Assembly: GCF_000970085.1 (NCBI RefSeq)
Contig: NZ_CP009506.1
Location: 4,774,001 to 4,838,000 of the forward strand
Source: Methanosarcina siciliae T4/M
GTDB taxonomy: Archaea; Halobacteriota; Methanosarcinia; Methanosarcinales; Methanosarcinaceae
Length of the DNA stretch: 64,000 nucleotides
Direction of reading: 5' to 3'
Below the pieces are notes generated by a model. The model was not told the origin of the DNA, made no database searches, and saw only the letters and a program-made list of their open reading frames with translations. Numbering within the stretch: position 1 is the first letter of the stretch; each line of letters starts with the position of its first letter. Below, one piece after another: positions 55,929 to 64,000 of the stretch. Made by a program: the position numbers and the translations under genes.

Positions 55929-57884
55929 ATGAAACTGGGCTTAGGAATCGATACTGGTGGGACATACACCGATGCCGTCTTAATGAACCTGGCAGACGGT
56001 AGTATTCTTGATTTTAACAAGGCATTAACGACCCATTCCAATCTGGTTGAAGGAATCGAAAACGTAGTTGCAGGCTTAAAACAGGGATACCTGAGCAATA
56101 TAAAACTTGTTTCGGTATCCACAACTCTTTCTACAAACTCTACACTGGAAGGCAAGGGCCATCCTGCAGGGCTGATCCTGGCAGGCTACACAGTTAATGG
56201 AGACATTCCTGCAAGTGAAACAATTTCAATAGATGGTGGTCATGATTCGAAAGGGAACGAAGTTGGCTGTCTTGACCTTAAATCTGTGGAAGAATTCATT
56301 CAAAACACCAGAGGCAGGCTCTTTTCATATGCCGTATCTTCTTATTTTTCCGCGAGGAATCCGGAACATGAGCTTTCGGTTAAAAAAACAATAGAACAGC
56401 TAACCGATAAACCCGTGGTCTGCGGGCATGAACTTTCCCTGAGCCTGGGGGCTTACGAAAGGGCGGTAACCGCAACATTAAACGCTCGTCTGATCCCGAT
56501 AACTTCCCAGTTCATCCGGGCTGTTTTGTCGGTAATGGAGGCAAGAAACATCAAAGCTCCGATGATGGTTATGAAATGTGACGGCTCCCTTGCCCGCATT
56601 GAAGAAGCTCTTGAAAAGCCGGTGGAGTCTATTTTTTCCGGTCCTGCAGCAAGTCTTGTAGGGGCTGCCCATATCAGCGGTTTGAAAACCTGCGTGGCTG
56701 TGGATGTGGGAGGCACGAGCACCGATATCGCCCTGATAGAGGACGGGGTTCCCGAGATCAGTGAAAGCGGGGCTGTGGTCGGAAACTTGAAAACCATGGT
56801 GAAGGCGGTCAGGATAAGGACCTCGGCTATGGGGGGAGACAGCCATGTCTGGGTACAGAAAAAACTCTACATCGGCCCGAACAGAGTAGTCCCCCTCTGC
56901 CTTGCGGCTTCGGAATATCCTTTCCTCGAAGACCGGTTGAGGAAAGCCGAAAGAATATCGGACAGGATGATGGACGATATCTTCCAGCCAACAAGCTTCT
57001 TTGTAAGGAGTGAAAATCCCGAATCCGATGATGATCTGCAGGACCTTAATTACTCTATCGAATTTGAACTGGAAAACCATGAGCGCCAGATCTTTGCTGC
57101 TATAGGGTACGAACCGGTTTCAGTATACGAGATTGCAGAAACGGTTGGAAAACATCCGTTGCAGTTTGTAAAGGCTTTGCGTTCCCTGGTCCAGAAGCGC
57201 TGCATCTATCATATAGGTTTCACCCCTACGGACGCTCTCCATGTGCTTGGGGAATATGAAATGTGGAACAGTAACGCATCTATTCGGGGCGCGGAACTTC
57301 TAGGTAACTACCTCGGGCTGGATCCTGTAAGTTTTTCCCGGGAAATAAAAAGAATTTTTGCAAAAAATATCGCTCTTGACCTGCTGGCATTCTTTGCAAA
57401 AGACTTCAAGCGGGAAGACCTTAAAAAACTGCTGGAAAGTTCTCGCTTCACAAAGTTCAAAATCGATATTCCGGTCGTAATGATCGGGGCTCCGGTCAGG
57501 GCCTACGTGCCAGAACTCAGAGAGTTTATCGACGCAGATATCCGGGTTCCCGAATTCCATGAGGTGGGCAACGCCGCAGGAGCCCTTGCCGGCAACATCA
57601 TCAAGAGAAGTGAAATTCTAATCCGTCCGGCAGGTTCCGGAACCGAGCAGTATTATGTGTTTTCTGAAGTAGAACGGAGGGTCGCAGATAATTATCATGA
57701 GGCTGTGGACTATGGGCTGGAGCTTATGGGAAAACTGATTTTTGGTCATATGGACGGGTACGGGCTTCCGAAAGAGCAGGTCCGTTTTGACCTTGAAAGA
57801 AAGGACTTCACTCCGGGTTTCGGGGCCCAGAAAGAGACCCGCCTGATGGGCCTTGGCATCGGAAACCCTCTGAAACTTAAATAA
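55929..57884 (+). CDS. hydantoinase/oxoprolinase HyuA-type protein, copy 1
   Basis: 651 residues of the Hydant_A_N plus Hydantoinase_A family, ASKHA-fold ATPases that act on cyclic amides such as hydantoins or 5-oxoproline with HyuB partners. Motifs: LGIDTGGTYTDAVLMN (phosphate 1), VSTTLSTNSTLEGKGHPAGL, VAVDVGGTSTDIALI (second phosphate loop), MGGDSHVWV, and GFTPTDALHVLG. Before the last is an insertion of about 90 residues resembling a winged helix. No HyuB gene is in the window. In this family the substrate cannot be predicted. It is followed by a paralog after 237 bases. Confidence 0.85.
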   Translation: MKLGLGIDTGGTYTDAVLMNLADGSILDFNKALTTHSNLVEGIENVVAGLKQGYLSNIKLVSVSTTLSTNSTLEGKGHPAGLILAGYTVNGDIPASETISIDGGHDSKGNEVGCLDLKSVEEFIQNTRGRLFSYAVSSYFSARNPEHELSVKKTIEQLTDKPVVCGHELSLSLGAYERAVTATLNARLIPITSQFIRAVLSVMEARNIKAPMMVMKCDGSLARIEEALEKPVESIFSGPAASLVGAAHISGLKTCVAVDVGGTSTDIALIEDGVPEISESGAVVGNLKTMVKAVRIRTSAMGGDSHVWVQKKLYIGPNRVVPLCLAASEYPFLEDRLRKAERISDRMMDDIFQPTSFFVRSENPESDDDLQDLNYSIEFELENHERQIFAAIGYEPVSVYEIAETVGKHPLQFVKALRSLVQKRCIYHIGFTPTDALHVLGEYEMWNSNASIRGAELLGNYLGLDPVSFSREIKRIFAKNIALDLLAFFAKDFKREDLKKLLESSRFTKFKIDIPVVMIGAPVRAYVPELREFIDADIRVPEFHEVGNAAGALAGNIIKRSEILIRPAGSGTEQYYVFSEVERRVADNYHEAVDYGLELMGKLIFGHMDGYGLPKEQVRFDLERKDFTPGFGAQKETRLMGLGIGNPLKLK

Positions 57885-58083
57885 ATCTCAACCGATAACT
57901 TTGTTCTTAAATACCTTCTTCTTTTTTTCCTTCCCACTTTAATTTTTCCTGAAGTTTCGGGCCTGATTTTGTCACGGGCTTTGATAATCTCAAACCCTTT
58001 AATTATTTCCTTCCATTTGATTATCCCGGGGATCCTGTCGAGGTGAAACCGGCTGATTCAATCTAAACCTGGAAAAAAACGCT

Positions 58084-58100
58084 ATCGGCTATGTTATATA
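58084..58100 (+). promoter_or_regulatory. promoter of HyuA-like gene 2 (shared motif)
   Basis: The sequence atcggctatgttatata at 58084-58100 matches the element at 55889-55904 and lies about 22 bases from the ATG at 58122. Given that archaeal transcription starts about 25 bases after TATA, the transcript would be leaderless or nearly so. A related motif at 54404-54420 precedes a small ORF. Confidence 0.6.
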
Positions 58101-58121
58101 TTCGGATTCCCGAAATATATT

Positions 58122-60086
58122 ATGAGTAATATGAAACTTGGCTTAGGGATCGATACGGGTGGCACATACACTGATGCCGTTATAATGGACCTTTCGGACG
58201 GAAGAGTACTTGAAACGAATAAGACCCTGACAACTCATTCGGACCTCCTGTTAGGAATAGAAGGGGTAATCTCCGGCCTGAATCCCGGATATCTGAAAGA
58301 TATCAGGCTTGTTTCCGTTTCCACAACCCTTGCAACGAACTCGACCCTGGAAGGGAAAGGGCATCCTGCAGGCCTGGTCCTTGCAGGGTATTCGATTAAC
58401 AGGGAACTGCCTGTACAGCACACGGTTTCCGTTAGTGGCGGCCATGATGCTAACGGAAGTGAGGCAGACCTGCTGGACCTGGAAGCTGTCAGGAACTTTG
58501 TTAATTCTACAAAAGGCAGGGTTTTTTCATATGCAATCTCTTCATACTTTGCTGCCCGGAACCCCGAACATGAACTTGCCGTAAAAGAGTGTATCCGGGA
58601 CCTTACGGAAAAGCCGGTCGTATGCGGGCACGAACTTTCCATGGACCTCGGGGCTTACGAAAGGGCGGTTACGGCTACTCTTAATGCCCGCCTGATTCCT
58701 ATTAATTCCATGTTTATCCGATCCGTCCTGGCTGCGATGAGGGCGAAAAATATCAGTGCTCCTCTCATGGTTATGAAATGTGACGGTTCTCTTGCCAGGC
58801 TGGAAGAAGCAGAGGAAAAACCTGTAGAATCCATTTTTTCCGGTCCGGCAGCAAGTCTTGTCGGGGCTGCGCACATAAGCAGGCTAAAAAACTGCGTAGC
58901 TGTGGACGTGGGGGGTACAAGTACCGATATCGCCTTTATCAAGGACGGAGTCCCGGAGATCAGTGATACCGGGGCGGTTGTCGGGGACTGGAGAACAATG
59001 GTCAGGGCGATCAGAATGAGGACATCGGCAGTGGGCGGAGACAGCCATGTCTGGATTCGGAATAAGTTTTTCATAGGGCCTAACAGGGTTATCCCCCTCT
59101 GTCTGGCAGCAGAGCGTTTCCCGAACCTTATCGATAAGCTTTCCAGAACCGGCAAACTTCGGGAAAGGGTCATGGACGACGTCCTGCAGCCCACAAGTTT
59201 TTTTGTCCAGAACCACCCGACCGAAACTTATGAAGATTATTCTTCCTTTAATTACACGGTTGAATTCGAACTGGACAGGTACGAAAGGAAAATCTTTGAT
59301 GCTCTCGGCGATGAACCGATTTCCGTAGCAGAGCTCTCCGAAAAAACCGGTGATCATCCTCTTCTCTTTACAAAAACCCTGCGTTCCCTTGTCCAGAAAC
59401 GCTGCATAAACCAGATAGGGTTTACCCCTACCGACGCCCTGCATGTGCTTGGGGAGTACGAAGCCTGGGAGAAAAAAGCATCCTGTTTGGGTGCACAGGT
59501 TCTTGGCAGCGCGCTCGGGCAGGGGGAAGAGGACTTTTGCAGGGCGGTTAAACAAAAGTTTGCAAAGAATATTGCGCTGGAGTTAATTGCTTTTTTTGTA
59601 AGGGACCTCAGGAAAAGTGACCTTGAAAAAGTCATGGGCAGCTCGGCTTATACCAAATTCAAGATAACAGTTCCGGTGGTGTTAATAGGGGCCCCGGTCA
59701 GGGCGTATGTTGACGAATTGCTTGAGTTCGTAGATGCGGATATCCGGATTCCGGAGCACCATGAGGTAGGAAATGCCGTTGGGGCTCTTGTCGGGAGCAT
59801 AATTAAGCGAAGTGAGGTTCTGATTCGCCCTGCAGGGCCTGGGAACGAAAAATACCTGGTATTTTCGGAAAAAGAAAGGAAAATATCCGGGAATTACCAG
59901 GAAGCCCTGGATTACGGGCTTGAGCTGAGTGAGCGCCTGATCTCCGAGCACATGGAGGTTTACGGGCTTGACATGGAACAGGTCTTTTTCAACCTGGAAA
60001 GAAAAGATACCCGAAAAGGAACGGGGTCTCCCCTTGAAACAAAGCTGCTGGGGCTCGGAATCGGAAGCCCCTTGAAACTGAAATGA
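58122..60086 (+). CDS. hydantoinase/oxoprolinase HyuA-type protein, copy 2
   Basis: 654 residues, colinear with the preceding gene: LGIDTGGTYTDAVIMD, VSTTLATNSTLEGKGHPAGL, VAVDVGGTSTDIAFI, VGGDSHVWI and GFTPTDALHVLG, with the same winged-helix-like insertion before the last motif. ATG 58122 is about 22 bases after the TATA; the in-frame ATG 58131 gives an N-terminus identical in form to copy 1 (MKLGLGIDTGG). The two copies may form a heteromer or act on related compounds. They lie next to a sensor kinase, regulator and methyltransferase, so a role in methyl-compound metabolism is possible but unproven. Confidence 0.85.
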   Translation: MSNMKLGLGIDTGGTYTDAVIMDLSDGRVLETNKTLTTHSDLLLGIEGVISGLNPGYLKDIRLVSVSTTLATNSTLEGKGHPAGLVLAGYSINRELPVQHTVSVSGGHDANGSEADLLDLEAVRNFVNSTKGRVFSYAISSYFAARNPEHELAVKECIRDLTEKPVVCGHELSMDLGAYERAVTATLNARLIPINSMFIRSVLAAMRAKNISAPLMVMKCDGSLARLEEAEEKPVESIFSGPAASLVGAAHISRLKNCVAVDVGGTSTDIAFIKDGVPEISDTGAVVGDWRTMVRAIRMRTSAVGGDSHVWIRNKFFIGPNRVIPLCLAAERFPNLIDKLSRTGKLRERVMDDVLQPTSFFVQNHPTETYEDYSSFNYTVEFELDRYERKIFDALGDEPISVAELSEKTGDHPLLFTKTLRSLVQKRCINQIGFTPTDALHVLGEYEAWEKKASCLGAQVLGSALGQGEEDFCRAVKQKFAKNIALELIAFFVRDLRKSDLEKVMGSSAYTKFKITVPVVLIGAPVRAYVDELLEFVDADIRIPEHHEVGNAVGALVGSIIKRSEVLIRPAGPGNEKYLVFSEKERKISGNYQEALDYGLELSERLISEHMEVYGLDMEQVFFNLERKDTRKGTGSPLETKLLGLGIGSPLKLK

Positions 60087-60168
60087 GGATAAATTCTTTT
60101 TTATTTTTCAGCCCAGTTTTTCCTTATCAGGAGAACCAAAACAGGAGTATCCCGGGGACAAAGAGAAA

Positions 60169-62295
60169 ATGATAGGTATTGACATGAAACTGGAAACTCT
60201 TGTTAATAATGGCCCTGCAGTTATTTTCCTCTGCAGGGCAGAAACCGGCTGGCCTGTAGAAACCGTTACGGCAAACATTGTACGGTTCGGGTATTCCCCG
60301 GAAGATTTTATTTCAGGAGGTCTCAGGTACGCTGATATTATATACCCTGCAGATCTGGAAATAGCCGTTTCTAAGTTTTCCGCTTATGTAGAAAAAGATT
60401 ACAGAGGAAAAGATCCGGACTGCAAAGTGGAATACGGAGAATACAAAGGGGAAGCCGGAGGGCACAAAAGGAATGCCAAGGGAAATCTCGGGAAAGGCCG
60501 CGGAGGGTACGACTCCTTTACCCAGCAGTACAGGTTCCTGAATAAATCCGGGAACGTGCTGTGGGTCGAAGCCGAAATCAAGGTTTTGGAAGAAGAGGAA
60601 GGGAAAGCATGTTTGTTTCAGGTTACTGTCTTTGATATCTCCCGGTGGAAACATACAGAAAAAACGATGCCTTCCGCCCTGGATACGGAAAATGAACTTA
60701 AGAGAATAATTAACAGCGGGCATGTAATCGTCTTCCTCTGGAGAGCCGAACCTGGCTGGCCGGTAGATTTTGTCTCTGAAAACATATCCGAACTGGGGTA
60801 TACGCCTGAAGATTTCACCTCCGGGAGCATTTTTTATACCGATATTATACACCCTGATGACCTGGACAATGTAAGGGCTGAGGTTTCAAAGAATACCGAA
60901 GGGGGGCGGGACTATTTCAGCAAGGAATACCGGATCCTGGCAAAATCCGGGGAAGTCCGTTATGTGGACGAAAGGACTCTGATCCGGAGAAATGAAAAAG
61001 GCGAAATTACCTGTTATCAGGGCATACTTCTGGATATTACCCAACGCAAAAAAGCCGAAGTTGCACAGAGGCTCAACGCGTCCAGGCTTGAAGCCCTTGT
61101 AAAACTTGATCAGATGGCGGGGGCCTCTTTAAAAGAGATCACGGACTTTGCTAGGGAAGAAGCTGTCCGGTTGACCGGCAGCAAACTCGGGTACCTGGCT
61201 TTTATGGACGCATATGAAAGCACCCTTGTAATGCATTCCTGGTCTGACAGTGCGATGGAAGAGTGTTCGATTGAAGATAAGCAGTTTATCTACCCGGTAA
61301 AGAGTATGGGGCTCTGGGGAGAGGCTGTAAGGCAGCGAAAACCGATTATTACCAATGACTATCCTGCCCCGAACCTCTTGAAGAAAGGGTATCCGAAAAA
61401 CCATGTGCACCTGATCAGGCATCTGAATATCCCGGTCTTTGACGGAAAGCGGATAGTTGCTGTTGCGGGGGTGGGAAACAAAGAGGAAAACTACGATGAA
61501 TCAGATGTCCGGCAGCTAACTTTGCTAATGCAGGGTATGTGGCAGCTTATCCAGAGAAAACAGCTCGAAGAAGCCCTCAGGACATATTCCGGGGAACTAT
61601 CCAGGGCAAATGAGGAACTCCGTTCCGTGAATATGATGAAAACCGAATTCGTGGAAGAAATGAGGTTTCCCGAAAGGGCGGAGTACGGGGAAATTATGGA
61701 TTATGAGACGCTTTATGCTATTGACAGCCAGCAGCAAAAGGCGGTTAATACTTTTATCCATTATTCCGAAAAGCTGCGCCGCCTTGTCGATTCCCTTCTC
61801 TACCAGAGCCTGGAAAAAGCAGGGAAGATCGATTATTCCTTCGAAGGAATGCAGCTAAAAGATGTCCTTTCGGACGCTTTCTTAAACAACGTTTTTCTGA
61901 TCGGTGAAAAAGCCCTGGAGGTTGAAAAAGAAGTCCCTGCCAGTTTGCCCGAAATCAGGGGTGATAGGGAAAAGCTGACAGCCCTTTTTACCGCCCTTGT
62001 CGACCATGCCATAAAATTCACCCCGCAGGGGGGGAAGCTGGCACTGGAAGTAAAAGAAGGGGCAGATAATGTCCACATCGTGATTGCAGACAGCGGAAAG
62101 GGAATAAGTAAAGAGCTTATACCCTATCTTTTTGACCGGCTTTACCAGGTCAACGACTCCGTAACTCGAAGGTACCAGGGGCTTGAATCGGGGCTCTATA
62201 TCTGTAAAAATATTGTCGATGCCCACAAAGGGGAGATCTGGTTCGAAAGTGAAGAAGGTTTGGGTAACCTTATGCATGTGAAACTCCCAAAGTGA
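60169..62295 (+). CDS. PAS-PAS-GAF sensor protein with degenerate histidine-kinase core
   Basis: 708 residues: PAS1 (about 8-160, with a charged insertion at 75-115), PAS2 (175-295), GAF (310-460; 'GLWGEAVRQRKPIITNDYPA', 'IPVFDGKRIVAVAGVGNKEE'), then a dimerisation helix and an HATPase_c domain. No membrane helix, so it is cytoplasmic. The usual H-box (SHELRTPL) is replaced by MRFPERAEYGEI without His. The N-box Asn is replaced (LVDHAIKFTP), while DSGKGIS of G1 is kept. Phosphotransfer is thus doubtful. The GAF domain resembles that of MsmS, the haem-binding methyl-sulfide sensor of M. acetivorans; Cys366 (MEECSIEDK) is a candidate ligand residue. Start 60169 or ATG 60184. Confidence 0.82.
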   Translation: MIGIDMKLETLVNNGPAVIFLCRAETGWPVETVTANIVRFGYSPEDFISGGLRYADIIYPADLEIAVSKFSAYVEKDYRGKDPDCKVEYGEYKGEAGGHKRNAKGNLGKGRGGYDSFTQQYRFLNKSGNVLWVEAEIKVLEEEEGKACLFQVTVFDISRWKHTEKTMPSALDTENELKRIINSGHVIVFLWRAEPGWPVDFVSENISELGYTPEDFTSGSIFYTDIIHPDDLDNVRAEVSKNTEGGRDYFSKEYRILAKSGEVRYVDERTLIRRNEKGEITCYQGILLDITQRKKAEVAQRLNASRLEALVKLDQMAGASLKEITDFAREEAVRLTGSKLGYLAFMDAYESTLVMHSWSDSAMEECSIEDKQFIYPVKSMGLWGEAVRQRKPIITNDYPAPNLLKKGYPKNHVHLIRHLNIPVFDGKRIVAVAGVGNKEENYDESDVRQLTLLMQGMWQLIQRKQLEEALRTYSGELSRANEELRSVNMMKTEFVEEMRFPERAEYGEIMDYETLYAIDSQQQKAVNTFIHYSEKLRRLVDSLLYQSLEKAGKIDYSFEGMQLKDVLSDAFLNNVFLIGEKALEVEKEVPASLPEIRGDREKLTALFTALVDHAIKFTPQGGKLALEVKEGADNVHIVIADSGKGISKELIPYLFDRLYQVNDSVTRRYQGLESGLYICKNIVDAHKGEIWFESEEGLGNLMHVKLPK

Positions 62296-62317
62296 TCAAA
62301 ATGGCGCGTGAGCTGGA

Positions 62318-63109
62318 ATGAAACTGGAATTGTTGGGAACCTTATTCCTATCCGATAAGAGAAAAGACCTTCTGATGCTGTTGGTTGAAAGGCCCAGAGA
62401 AATCGAAGAGATCAAGAACACTCTTGGCGGAACTTCGAGTGCGATTATGGCCCAGATCAAGATCCTGATAGGGCAGGGACTAATTGTCCACGAGGGGGAA
62501 ATGTATAAACTTTCAAGCTTGGGGGAAGTGATCGTAAATAAGATGGACCCTCTCCTGAAAACCCTGAACGTATACGAAGAAAATAGGGATTACTGGCAAA
62601 ACCATAATGTCAACTCCATCCCTTCTTATCTCCTTAACCAGATCGAAGATCTGGGGCACTGCGAACTCGTCGAGCCCGAACTGGATCGGATGTACGATCT
62701 CCCGAAGCGAATCGAAACCGAACTCTTTAAATCAAGGTACCTGATGGAAGTCTCCTCCTATTTCAGCCCGGCTCTTCCTTCCCTGTATATCGAACTCATA
62801 AGAAAGGGAATCAACGTCTCCTTAATTATTACCGATCCCGTTTTTGAAAGGTTCAGGAACGAATATTTTGAACTCCTGGAAGAGTATCTCAATAAGGAAA
62901 ATGCTAATTTGTTTGTCTGCACCTGCAATATCGGGCTTGCCTCCAGCATCGTAACCGACCGCTTTCTTGCCCTCTCTTTTTTTTATAAGAACGGAATATA
63001 CCACAACCATGCACTGATGAGCGTAGAAAAAGACTCGATAAGCTGGGGAGAGAGCCTTTTCCTTCACTACAGGAAAAATTCACGGCAGATTACCACGTCG
63101 GAACTCTAA
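62318..63109 (+). CDS. Msr-like winged-helix regulator with DUF1724
   Basis: 263 residues. The N-terminal winged helix includes KRKDLLMLLVERPREIEEIK and 'TSSAIMAQIKILIGQGLIVHE'. Residues about 110-260 are the DUF1724 (FilR1-like) sensory domain of methanogen regulators (SRYLMEVSSYFSPALPSLYI, VSLIITDPVFERFRNEYF). M. acetivorans Msr proteins with this architecture control methyl-sulfide and other methyltransferase genes, paired with PAS/GAF sensors. The gene follows the sensor by 22 bases, so they are an operon, and the regulator's target is likely the downstream methyltransferase. Which of the Msr paralogs it matches cannot be judged here. Confidence 0.85.
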   Translation: MKLELLGTLFLSDKRKDLLMLLVERPREIEEIKNTLGGTSSAIMAQIKILIGQGLIVHEGEMYKLSSLGEVIVNKMDPLLKTLNVYEENRDYWQNHNVNSIPSYLLNQIEDLGHCELVEPELDRMYDLPKRIETELFKSRYLMEVSSYFSPALPSLYIELIRKGINVSLIITDPVFERFRNEYFELLEEYLNKENANLFVCTCNIGLASSIVTDRFLALSFFYKNGIYHNHALMSVEKDSISWGESLFLHYRKNSRQITTSEL

Positions 63110-63188
63110 AATCAAATTAGAAACATAAATTCAATTAAAAAAATAATCAAATTAATTAAATTATAAAGATCTTAAATTATAGGGACAC

Positions 63189-64000
63189 ATGAGTGACTAC
63201 AACTTAAGAGACCGTTTCCTGAGTGTATTGAAAGGGAAGGCTGCGGATAGGGTGCCGGTACTTTCCGTTACCCAGACAGGAACTGTTTCTCTCATGGAAA
63301 AGTGCGGGGTTTTCTGGCCTGAAGCCCACAGCAATCCTGAAAAAATGGCAGCTCTTTCCCTGGCCGCCCATGAAATTACGAAGCTGGAGGCTGTAAGGTA
63401 CCCTTATTGCGTAACGGTACTTTCCGAAGCGATGGGATGCGAGGTCATCAGGGGCACAAAGGAGATCCAGCCCTATGTAAAGGTTCCTCCTCTTGGAAAA
63501 TCCGGGAACTTGCCGGAAATTCCGGATTCCCTGCTGGAAATGGGCAGGATCCCAACGGTCCTGAAAGCAACCTCTCTCCTGAAATCTAAAACCGAAGAGT
63601 CCCTCCCCCTGATCGCGGGGATAGAAAGCCCGGCTGCCCTTTGCTCCAGGCTCCTGGGGGCGAATAACTACCTGGGACAGCTTCTAAGATCCCCGGACTA
63701 TATCAGGGAATGCCTTGAAATCAATACCGAAGCCTGTATTGAGTATGCAAATGCCCTTTTTGAGGAAGGTGCGGATGCGGTCTGTGTCCCGGACGGTATA
63801 TCAGGCCCTGACCTTTTAAGTCTGGATATCTTTGACCGTTTAATAAAACCTGCTTACGGGCATTTTTGTAAAAAGGCAAGAGGAATGAAAATACTGCATA
63901 TGTGCGGGAATGCTTCCCCTTTTCTGGAAACTCTCTCAGAATGTGGTTTTGAAGGCATTAGTGTTGAAGAAAAAGTCCGGGACCTGAAAGGTGCAAAGAA
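63189..64000 (+). CDS. MtaA/MtbA/MtsA-type methylcobamide:coenzyme M methyltransferase (partial, runs off the end)
   Basis: The frame opens at ATG 63189 and is still open at the window end, giving about 270 N-terminal codons. It is a UroD-fold methyltransferase that moves the methyl group from a corrinoid protein to coenzyme M. Evidence: 'DRFLSVLKGKAADRVPVLSV', TGTVSLMEKCGVFWPEAHSN, 'PLIAGIESPAALCSRLLG', and the zinc-ligand motif ILHMCGNASP (His-x-Cys-Gly). A TATA-like aaattataaaga lies just upstream, and AGGGA precedes the ATG. The last Zn-ligand Cys lies beyond the window. Whether it is a stand-alone enzyme or fused to a corrinoid domain cannot be seen. Confidence 0.9.
   Translation, partial: MSDYNLRDRFLSVLKGKAADRVPVLSVTQTGTVSLMEKCGVFWPEAHSNPEKMAALSLAAHEITKLEAVRYPYCVTVLSEAMGCEVIRGTKEIQPYVKVPPLGKSGNLPEIPDSLLEMGRIPTVLKATSLLKSKTEESLPLIAGIESPAALCSRLLGANNYLGQLLRSPDYIRECLEINTEACIEYANALFEEGADAVCVPDGISGPDLLSLDIFDRLIKPAYGHFCKKARGMKILHMCGNASPFLETLSECGFEGISVEEKVRDLKGAK

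Noticed and set aside
60313..60852. 179-codon antisense ORF in the sensor gene, and similar antisense ORFs in the mrp and HyuA genes
   Set aside because: They are mirror frames of strongly supported coding sequences with no independent start signals.

Overview
The window is methanogenic-archaeal DNA, almost certainly a Methanosarcina. It carries an Mrp antiporter operon, a CDC48/VAT ATPase, ribosomal protein S17e, an archaeal OapC-type zinc-ribbon protein, PGF-pre-PGF/TIGR04279 surface proteins, NosD-type beta-helix proteins, an Msr-type regulator with a PAS-GAF sensor kinase, and the start of an MtaA/MtbA-type methylcobamide:CoM methyltransferase. Archaeal TATA boxes and leaderless or near-leaderless starts, long AT-rich intergenic stretches and many decaying genes fit a large, loosely packed Methanosarcina genome. 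From memory (not checked here), mrp close to an msm/msr sensor-regulator locus recalls M. acetivorans.

Region 1 (1-17.3 kb) is a visibly AT-richer surface-polysaccharide/glycan island. It holds a Wzx-like flippase end, four GT4 glycosyltransferases, two hexapeptide acetyltransferases, a FemAB-like acyltransferase paired with a CE4-like deacetylase, a large membrane protein, wecB, a DUF354 protein and two GT2 genes, one of them a two-domain fusion. It is dotted with MITE-like elements (three copies of a ~130-bp family in the window, one 197-bp element) and holds a truncated nucleotide-sugar dehydrogenase beside one element.

Region 2 (17.9-30.3 kb) is a cell-surface region. It holds two DUF1616-CPBP protease modules, an intact and a dead copy of a small membrane protein, two secreted membrane-anchored proteins (one PGF-pre-PGF), a GalE-like epimerase, a decayed secreted protein and a DUF1624 acyltransferase.

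Region 3 (30.6-41.8 kb) mixes core genes (rps17e, dapA-dapB, a phosphoribosyltransferase, a zinc-ribbon protein) with decayed or unusual surface genes. These are a frameshifted lipoprotein, a beta-helix gene with an in-frame UAG, a protein with two repeated domains resembling metalloprotease propeptides, a membrane protein with a 15-unit repeat that makes N-glycosylation sequons, and a NosD protein. A candidate structured ncRNA lies at about 33.5 kb.

Region 4 (42.3-46.5 kb) is a protein-quality-control cluster: an ArsR-like regulator coupled to a CDC48 ATPase, then two Hsp20 proteins. Region 5 (47.9-54 kb) is the complete mrpABCDEFG operon, bracketed by a 27-bp tandem array upstream and a hairpin terminator plus a 17-bp U-rich tandem array downstream. 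Region 6 (54.4-64 kb) holds a metallophosphoesterase that must use a non-AUG start, two HyuA-type paralogs sharing a promoter motif, a degenerate PAS-PAS-GAF kinase, an Msr-like regulator and a methyltransferase that runs off the end, probably a methyl-substrate sensing and utilisation locus.
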